Of a stretch of 64,000 bases of DNA, positions 61,196 through 64,000 are shown piece by piece; positions within the stretch are counted from its first letter, which is position 1, and every line of letters starts with the position of its first letter. The notes below the pieces were generated by a model. That model had not been told where the DNA came from, made no database searches, and worked only from the letters and a program-made list of their open reading frames with translations. The stretch is taken from the NCBI GenBank assembly GCA_964543475.1, contig CAZIYJ010000002.1, positions 62,001 to 126,000 on the forward strand. Reading direction: 5' to 3'. Position numbers and translations under genes: made by a program. This DNA comes from JAYSYM01 sp964543475 (GTDB lineage: Bacteria > Bdellovibrionota > Bdellovibrionia > Bdellovibrionales > JAMPXM01).

Positions 61196-62410
61196 ATGCC
61201 AATTTTTGAGTACAAAGGTTTAAATCAAGGTGGCCGCAATGTTCGCGGTACAATTGATGCCGAAAACAACCGAGCTGCACGCCAGAGACTTAAGCGCGAT
61301 GGCATTTTCGTTGTTGATCTCAAAGATAAAACAAAAACTGCGGCTAAATCAAAACGAGCAACAACATCGGCAAAGAAGGTCAACGTTACCGATCTTGCGA
61401 TGATGACTCGGCAACTAGCCACCCTCTTGAAAGCAAATATTCCCCTCGTTGAAGCACTAGCAGCCGTAGCTGATCAAGTGGAGAACGTGACTCTTAAAGT
61501 TGCGATCGGCGATATTAAAAATATGGTGAATGAAGGGGGCTCTCTTCATAAGGGTATGCAAAAGTACCCTCGGATTTTCACCAATATTTATATTTCAATG
61601 GTCGAGGCCGGAGAAATGTCAGGAACACTTGATGTGATCTTGATTCGCTTAGCAGAATTCACGGAAGCCGAGAGCGAACTGAATTCAAAAGTTCGTTCTG
61701 CCATGGTTTATCCAGCGGTGATGTTTGTATTCACGATGGGTATGCTCGCAGTCATTTTCATTTTCGTTATTCCGCAAATGACAGAAGTCTTCACGGGCTC
61801 CGGGATGGAACTTCCTTGGTACACGCAGGCTGTCATCGGGTTTAGCGGAATACTTGTGAATTACTGGCTTCTGATTATTTTGGGTATTGCTGGAAGCATC
61901 GCACTTTTCAGAAACTGGAAAAATTCACCGACTGGATCTGAAACTTGGGATCAGCTCTTGCTGAAAATTCCGGTGGTCGGAAAATTAGCACGAATGATTG
62001 CGGTCTCACGCTTCACTCGAACTTTAGCAACACTCCTTCAAGGTGGCGTGCCGATGCTCCAAGCAATGGACATTGTAAGAAATGTTGTCGGAAACGCAGT
62101 TTTAGCTCGAGCCATTGAACAAGCTCGAGACAATATTAGCGAAGGTGAATCAATTGCAGGTCCGCTGAAGCGTTCCGAGCAGTTCCCGCCAATCGTCATT
62201 CACATGATCAACATCGGTGAAAAGACTGGTGATCTCGAAAATATGTTAACGCAGGTCGCCGAGTCTTACGATTTCCAAGTGAAGAATGCGGTCGAAGGCC
62301 TAACTTCAGTCATGGAACCAGTGATGATTATCGTCATGGGTGGCGTCATTGGCGTTATCGTCTTCTCAATTATGATTCCTATGTTCGATATGGCTAGCTT
62401 TGCTGGTTAG
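61196..62410 (+). CDS. gspF: Type II secretion system platform protein GspF
   Basis: The 404-residue protein is an inner-membrane GspF with two T2SSF domains and three membrane helices. The N-terminus (MPIFEYKGLNQGGRNVRGTI), LAMMTRQLATLLKANIPLVE, VEAGEMSGTLDVILIRLAEF, FTRTLATLLQGGVPMLQAMD and IGEKTGDLENMLTQVAESYD are the conserved blocks. It starts three bases after the gspE stop and contacts GspE and GspC. Confidence 0.96.
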   Translation: MPIFEYKGLNQGGRNVRGTIDAENNRAARQRLKRDGIFVVDLKDKTKTAAKSKRATTSAKKVNVTDLAMMTRQLATLLKANIPLVEALAAVADQVENVTLKVAIGDIKNMVNEGGSLHKGMQKYPRIFTNIYISMVEAGEMSGTLDVILIRLAEFTEAESELNSKVRSAMVYPAVMFVFTMGMLAVIFIFVIPQMTEVFTGSGMELPWYTQAVIGFSGILVNYWLLIILGIAGSIALFRNWKNSPTGSETWDQLLLKIPVVGKLARMIAVSRFTRTLATLLQGGVPMLQAMDIVRNVVGNAVLARAIEQARDNISEGESIAGPLKRSEQFPPIVIHMINIGEKTGDLENMLTQVAESYDFQVKNAVEGLTSVMEPVMIIVMGGVIGVIVFSIMIPMFDMASFAG

Positions 62411-62482
62411 TCTTCACTGTCGTCGGTTGCAAACCACCGCAACCTTCTCTAATATATTCTTCGACTGAGGAGCAAAAAAATT

Positions 62483-62929
62483 ATGAAAATTACGATCAAG
62501 TCTTTTGGCGAATTAAGAAATCAAGCTGGTATGACTCTAATCGAAATCATGATTGTGATCGCCATCATTGGTGGCTTGATGGCAGTAGTTGGTAACAAAT
62601 TTATGAACGCACGTGCAAACGCGAGCGTGAAACAAGCTCGAATTCAAATTAAGCAACTCGAGAGCAAACTCGATCAGTACTACACTGATTGCAATAGCTA
62701 CCCAACCACTGATCAAGGCCTTCAAGCCCTTTTTGAAAACCCAGGCTCAGAAACTTGTGCTAATTGGGGACCGCAGCCGTACATCAATAGCATGAAAGAA
62801 GTTAACGATCCGTTCGGCAAGCAGCTAGTTTACGAATCAGATGGAGCTGAATATAAAATCATTAGCCTCGGCGCAGATAAAAAAGAAGGCGGAGACGGCG
62901 CTAACGCGGATATCGCAAACGGCGAATAA
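62483..62929 (+). CDS. gspG: Major pseudopilin GspG
   Basis: The 148-residue protein has a short prepilin leader and the class III motif AG-MTLIEIMIVIAIIGGLMA (cleavage after Gly), then a conserved pseudopilin domain: DQYYTDCNSYPTTDQGLQAL and WGPQPYINSMKEVNDPFGKQ, with the Asp residues of the Ca loop in YKIISLGADKKEGGDG. GGAG precedes the ATG across an A/T spacer. The last 89 bases overlap the frame of gspH. Confidence 0.95.
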   Translation: MKITIKSFGELRNQAGMTLIEIMIVIAIIGGLMAVVGNKFMNARANASVKQARIQIKQLESKLDQYYTDCNSYPTTDQGLQALFENPGSETCANWGPQPYINSMKEVNDPFGKQLVYESDGAEYKIISLGADKKEGGDGANADIANGE

Positions 62930-63560
62930 TTCCGTTTCTTTAAACTCTCGCGGTTTCACCTTAATGGAAATTATGATCGTGGTTGCGATCATAGCCGGCC
63001 TAGTTGCTATTGGTGTTCCACGTCTTGCAAATCAAAAAGGTCGAATGCGGAGTGAGGTTCAGCGAATTTCTGTTCTTTCTCGCGAAGTTTTCAATGCCGC
63101 TCGACTTCAAAATCGAACTTTTAGAATTGTTTTTGAAATGGGCGCATCAAGCTCAAAGTATTATGTTGAATCAGCCAACGGCCAAATTGCGCTACTTAAT
63201 GAAGCTCAACAACAAGAGTTCAATGAAAAAACGTCGATGGACCAAGAAGAGGCCGCGAAACTTAATCCAAATCGGTTTGAACTTGATACCAAGTACGTAA
63301 AGAAGCCCGAGGCTTTGCCCGGAGACTTAAGAGTAGAAAGCATTGAGTACGCCGGTCGTAAAGAAGGAACCGTGCCACCTTCTGAAGGCGACAAAGCGAT
63401 TAAAGCTACGATTCACTATTTTCCTCAAGGACTAGCCGAACACGCCGTTATTCGGTTTACTGATGGAAAGACTCTCGCTTGGACACTTGTGATTAATCCG
63501 CTAACCGGAAAAGCATCGGTGTTCGATAAGAAACTCACGCTTAAGGATATTGGTCAGTGA
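62841..63560 (+). CDS. gspH: Minor pseudopilin GspH, start inside gspG
   Basis: The prepilin signature SRG-FTLMEIMIVVAIIAGLVA is clear and marks a minor pseudopilin, probably GspH by position and size (about 200 mature residues with a C-terminal beta domain, VIRFTDGKTLAWTLVIN). The only ATG in frame before it is 62841, inside gspG, giving a leader of 38 residues, longer than the usual 6-20. No ribosome-binding site precedes that ATG. Either the leader is long or a non-standard start nearer the signature is used. The stop overlaps the gspI start by one base. Confidence 0.82.
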   Translation: MELNIKSLASAQIKKKAETALTRISQTANNSVSLNSRGFTLMEIMIVVAIIAGLVAIGVPRLANQKGRMRSEVQRISVLSREVFNAARLQNRTFRIVFEMGASSSKYYVESANGQIALLNEAQQQEFNEKTSMDQEEAAKLNPNRFELDTKYVKKPEALPGDLRVESIEYAGRKEGTVPPSEGDKAIKATIHYFPQGLAEHAVIRFTDGKTLAWTLVINPLTGKASVFDKKLTLKDIGQ

Positions 63561-64000
63561 TGAGAAGTCCCCTTAAAAATATCAGCGGCTTCACTATCAT
63601 TGAAGTTCTCATAGCGATGATCATTCTCTCAGGCGGGATCCTGGTGATCGCAAACTCTTGGAGCGGAAACTACAATCGTCTGCAAAAATCTCGCATCAAC
63701 AATACAATGGGCCATCTCTTGCAAAAGAAAATGGTTGAACTTGAAATCGAGTATAAAAATAAACCCATCGACGAGATCAAAGAAGAAGATGCTGGCACTT
63801 TTGATGAGTACAAGGGTTTTACTTGGACGATGCGGTCTCAAGAGTTTGAAATGCCCGATTTGTCTTCGGCATTAGTTGCGCAAAATGAAGGAACTGACGA
63901 GCAAACATTAATGATCGTCAAGCAAGTCACTGAGTACATTCGTAAAACTGTAAAAGAAGTTACAGTCACGGTCAGTTATAAAACTCCCAAGGCTAAAAAG
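63560..64000 (+). CDS. gspI: Minor pseudopilin GspI-like (3' end cut by window edge)
   Basis: ATG 63560 overlaps the gspH stop (TGATG). The 147 codons present read MRSPLKNISG-FTIIEVLIA then MIILSGGILVIANSW, a prepilin leader and hydrophobic helix with the conserved Glu5, followed by a helical and beta region. The order G-H-I supports GspI; the end of the gene lies beyond the window. Confidence 0.83.
   Translation, partial: MRSPLKNISGFTIIEVLIAMIILSGGILVIANSWSGNYNRLQKSRINNTMGHLLQKKMVELEIEYKNKPIDEIKEEDAGTFDEYKGFTWTMRSQEFEMPDLSSALVAQNEGTDEQTLMIVKQVTEYIRKTVKEVTVTVSYKTPKAKK

Overview
The window looks like a chromosomal segment from a Bdellovibrio-like member of the Bdellovibrionota. Pointers are the unfused ActABCDEF respiratory cluster next to System II cytochrome c maturation genes, a complete type II secretion operon, a bacterial mevalonate operon with class II HMG-CoA reductase and type 2 IPP isomerase, a VTC/DUF4956 pair, an LA_2272-type surface protein, and GC content that appears moderate by eye. 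No plasmid, prophage, CRISPR or tRNA signature was seen. The taxonomic call is inference from gene content.

Layout. 1-8.5 kb holds mixed housekeeping and envelope genes: pirin, a zinc-motif SDR protein, a cNMP-binding/ATPase signalling protein, a trypsin-like protease, DUF488 and a rhomboid. 8.6-12.6 kb has RNase HI with an unusual C-terminal domain, the VTC/DUF4956 pair, a PlsC-like acyltransferase and small proteins. 12.6-17 kb is the minus-strand operon pheS-pheT-ihfA-merR. 17-20.7 kb is rsmG, a SpoU/TrmH methyltransferase and a Gcr-type membrane protein. 20.7-27.2 kb is an envelope block with an RND/MMPL exporter fused to its LolA-like partner, an exported protein and an outer-membrane barrel. 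27.2-32.5 kb is the mevalonate operon in the order fni-mvaA-pmk-mvaD-mvk. 32.5-36.8 kb is thrS-infC, a PilZ gene and rpmI-rplT. 38-49.2 kb is the respiratory block: a 31-residue membrane peptide, resB, ccsA, actABCDEF and a DUF2141 protein. 49.2-55.5 kb holds an N-formylglutamate amidohydrolase, a PduO-type adenosyltransferase, a degenerate FabD-like protein, a 14-repeat RCC1 lipoprotein and an HNH endonuclease. 56.2-64 kb is gspC-D-E-F-G-H and a gspI that runs off the window.

How the genes work together. resB and ccsA attach haem to the c-type cytochromes ActA and ActE, encoded immediately downstream. The mevalonate operon takes HMG-CoA to IPP/DMAPP, but HMG-CoA synthase is not in the window. 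The gsp operon builds a type II secretion machine that could export proteins of the kind seen here.

Most notable observations. (1) infC has been undercalled by ordinary start-finding: it starts at AUU, overlaps the thrS stop by one base, has a perfect AGGAGG, and carries about 95 extra Gly/Pro/Ser/Arg-rich residues before the IF3 fold. (2) An RND exporter is fused to a LolA-like domain through an internal signal-peptide-like segment. (3) Dispersed palindromic repeats occur, one arm of which forms the ribosome-binding region of fni. (4) A 31-residue membrane peptide heads the cytochrome c operon. (5) The RCC1 lipoprotein ends by reading into the complement of an HNH gene, and a decayed HNH fragment lies nearby.
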